Source: an uncultured Chloroflexota bacterium
GTDB taxonomy: Bacteria; Chloroflexota; Dehalococcoidia; CAUJGQ01
Assembly: GCA_937879875.1 (NCBI GenBank)
Contig: CALFMN010000041.1
Coordinates: 1-6,296, forward strand
DNA: 6,296 nt
Reading direction: 5' to 3'
The position numbers and the translations under genes are program-made. Numbering within the stretch: position 1 is the stretch's first letter; every line of letters begins with the position of its first letter. The notes below the pieces were generated by a model. The model saw only the letters and a list, made by a program, of their open reading frames with translations, was not told the origin of the DNA and made no database searches. Of the stretch, positions 5,376-6,296 are shown one piece after another.

Positions 5376-6251
5376 TCAAGCCTCCCGCACGGCTTTGCGG
5401 CCAAGCAACCCGCGCGGCCGCACCAGCAGAATGACGAAGAGCACGATGAACGCCGCCGCGTCCTTGTAGCTGGAGCCGACGTTGGCGATCGTGCTGACCT
5501 CGGCCAGACCGATCAGGTAGCCGCCGACCACCGCGCCGGGGATGCTGCCCAGTCCGCCCAGGATGATCACCGACAGGCCCTTCAGCTCGACGGCCTGGCC
5601 CATATCAGGTGAAACGGTGTTGAACTGCAGCGCGTAGAGTACGCCCGCCGCCGCGCCGAGCGCCGACGAGATCATGAAGCTGATCGCGATCACGCGTTCG
5701 ACGTCGATGCCGAGAATGCGCGCCGTGCGTTCGTTTTCGGCCACCGCGCGCATCGCCTTGCCCAGGCGCGTCTGCTGCACCATCCACTGCAAGCCCAGCA
5801 TCAGGACAAGCGAGAGCACGATGATCACGATCTGCAGCAGCGTGATGCTGGCGCTGCCGATCGTGAACCTGTGATCGGGAAAGGTATCCAGCGGGAAGCG
5901 GCTGGTGCGGGCGCCCCAGAGGCGCAGCGCGATCGCCTCGAAGATCGTGGCCATGGCGATGCTGCTGATCATGCCGGAGAAGTAGGTGTCGGGCCGGCGG
6001 CGCAGCGGCTTGAACGCCACATAGTTCAGCACGATGCCGATCCCGCCGGCGGCGAGCATCGCCAGCGCCAGCGCCAGGAAGATTTCGAGCTTCAGGTGCA
6101 ACACCAGCTCGAGCGCGACGAAGGCGCCCAGCATGAACACCGCCTGATGCGCGAGGTTGAGGATGTCGAGGATGCCGAAGACCAGCGTATAGCCGACGGC
6201 GAACAGCGCGTAAATGCTGCCCGTGAACAGGCCGTTGACGATCTGCTGGCT
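5376..6251 (-). CDS. livH: branched-chain amino acid type ABC transporter permease LivH, 5'-truncated at the contig end
   Basis: Inner-membrane permease, partner of LivM. The 291 genomic residues begin SQQIVNGLFTGSIYALFAVG, which matches the usual LivH N-terminus after only a few residues, so probably fewer than ten are missing. Further family features: TLVFGILDILNLAHQAVFMLGAF, a basic loop FKPLRRRPD, the ATPase-contact loop RLGKAMRAVAENERTARILG, the ISSALGAAAGVLYA helix, the GLSVIILGGLGSIPGAVVGG segment and a C-terminal LLVRPRGLLG. Multiple hydrophobic helices run throughout. The open frame continues to a GTG at 6264-6266, but those extra five codons (MYKRQ) are adapter sequence and not part of the protein. 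The true start lies off the contig. It is the most upstream operon gene visible, and its stop lies within 10 bases of the livM start. A periplasmic or lipid-anchored binding protein gene and the promoter would be expected further upstream, outside this window. Confidence 0.92.
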   Translation of the reverse strand, partial: SQQIVNGLFTGSIYALFAVGYTLVFGILDILNLAHQAVFMLGAFVALELVLHLKLEIFLALALAMLAAGGIGIVLNYVAFKPLRRRPDTYFSGMISSIAMATIFEAIALRLWGARTSRFPLDTFPDHRFTIGSASITLLQIVIIVLSLVLMLGLQWMVQQTRLGKAMRAVAENERTARILGIDVERVIAISFMISSALGAAAGVLYALQFNTVSPDMGQAVELKGLSVIILGGLGSIPGAVVGGYLIGLAEVSTIANVGSSYKDAAAFIVLFVILLVRPRGLLGRKAVREA

Positions 6252-6296
6252 CTGTCTCTTATACACATCTCCGAGCCCACGAGACAGGCAGAAATC
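6252..6296. other. Illumina Nextera adapter contamination (non-genomic)
   Basis: CTGTCTCTTATACACATCT (6252-6270) is the Tn5 mosaic-end adapter. CCGAGCCCACGAGAC (6271-6285) is the Nextera read-2 segment. AGGCAGAA (6286-6293) matches, from memory, i7 index N703, and ATC (6294-6296) begins the P7-side sequence. Element order and continuity are exactly those of read-through from a tagmented library. Genomic sequence ends at 6251. Confidence 0.98.

Noticed and set aside
4294..5469. 391-residue open frame on the plus strand across livM
   Set aside because: Its Gln/Arg/Glu/Asp-rich composition is the antisense of hydrophobic membrane helices. livM on the other strand accounts for this DNA.
6252..6270. 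Genuine Tn5-type transposon end
   Set aside because: The mosaic end is followed immediately by the synthetic read-2 adapter and an index, so it is library-derived and not a natural mobile element.

Overview
This window is about two-thirds G+C by eye and reads as the end of a metagenome or draft-genome contig from a high-GC free-living bacterium. The gene set fits a Chloroflexota- or Actinobacteria-like lineage: a lipobox-bearing PQQ-type sugar dehydrogenase, a phasin-like protein, a tiny Cys/His 'CxHHW' protein and a branched-chain amino acid type ABC transporter. Taxonomy is inference only, as there is no rRNA or marker gene here.

The left half (positions 1-2768, + strand) holds three separately expressed genes. 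They are a secreted lipoprotein of the glucose/sorbosone (pyranose) dehydrogenase beta-propeller family (232-1587), a 152-residue Cys-free helical phasin-like protein (1789-2247) and a 56-residue zinc-ribbon-like protein (2598-2768). The phasin-like gene has a good sigma70-type promoter, a strong ribosome binding site and a textbook Rho-independent terminator. The small gene has a similar promoter and a predicted leader of about 175 nt.

The right half (2878-6251, - strand) is a tightly packed operon read from right to left: livH (5'-truncated), livM, livG, livF. These encode the two membrane subunits and two ATPases of a HAAT-family importer for branched-chain or related amino acids or amides. 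All three junctions overlap or abut. The substrate-binding protein (livK) is not in the window and may lie beyond the contig end. The two halves converge at 2769-2877, where a long hairpin lacking a T-tract probably separates the transcription units.

The last 45 bases (6252-6296) are not genomic. They are an Illumina Nextera adapter: the 19-bp mosaic end, the read-2 adapter segment, an 8-base i7 index and the first bases of the P7 side. This creates a false N-terminus (MYKRQ) on the livH reading frame. I see no CRISPR array, tRNA, rRNA, insertion sequence or recognisable novel system. Apart from the adapter, the more curious items are the small CxHHW protein with its long leader and the phasin-like gene.
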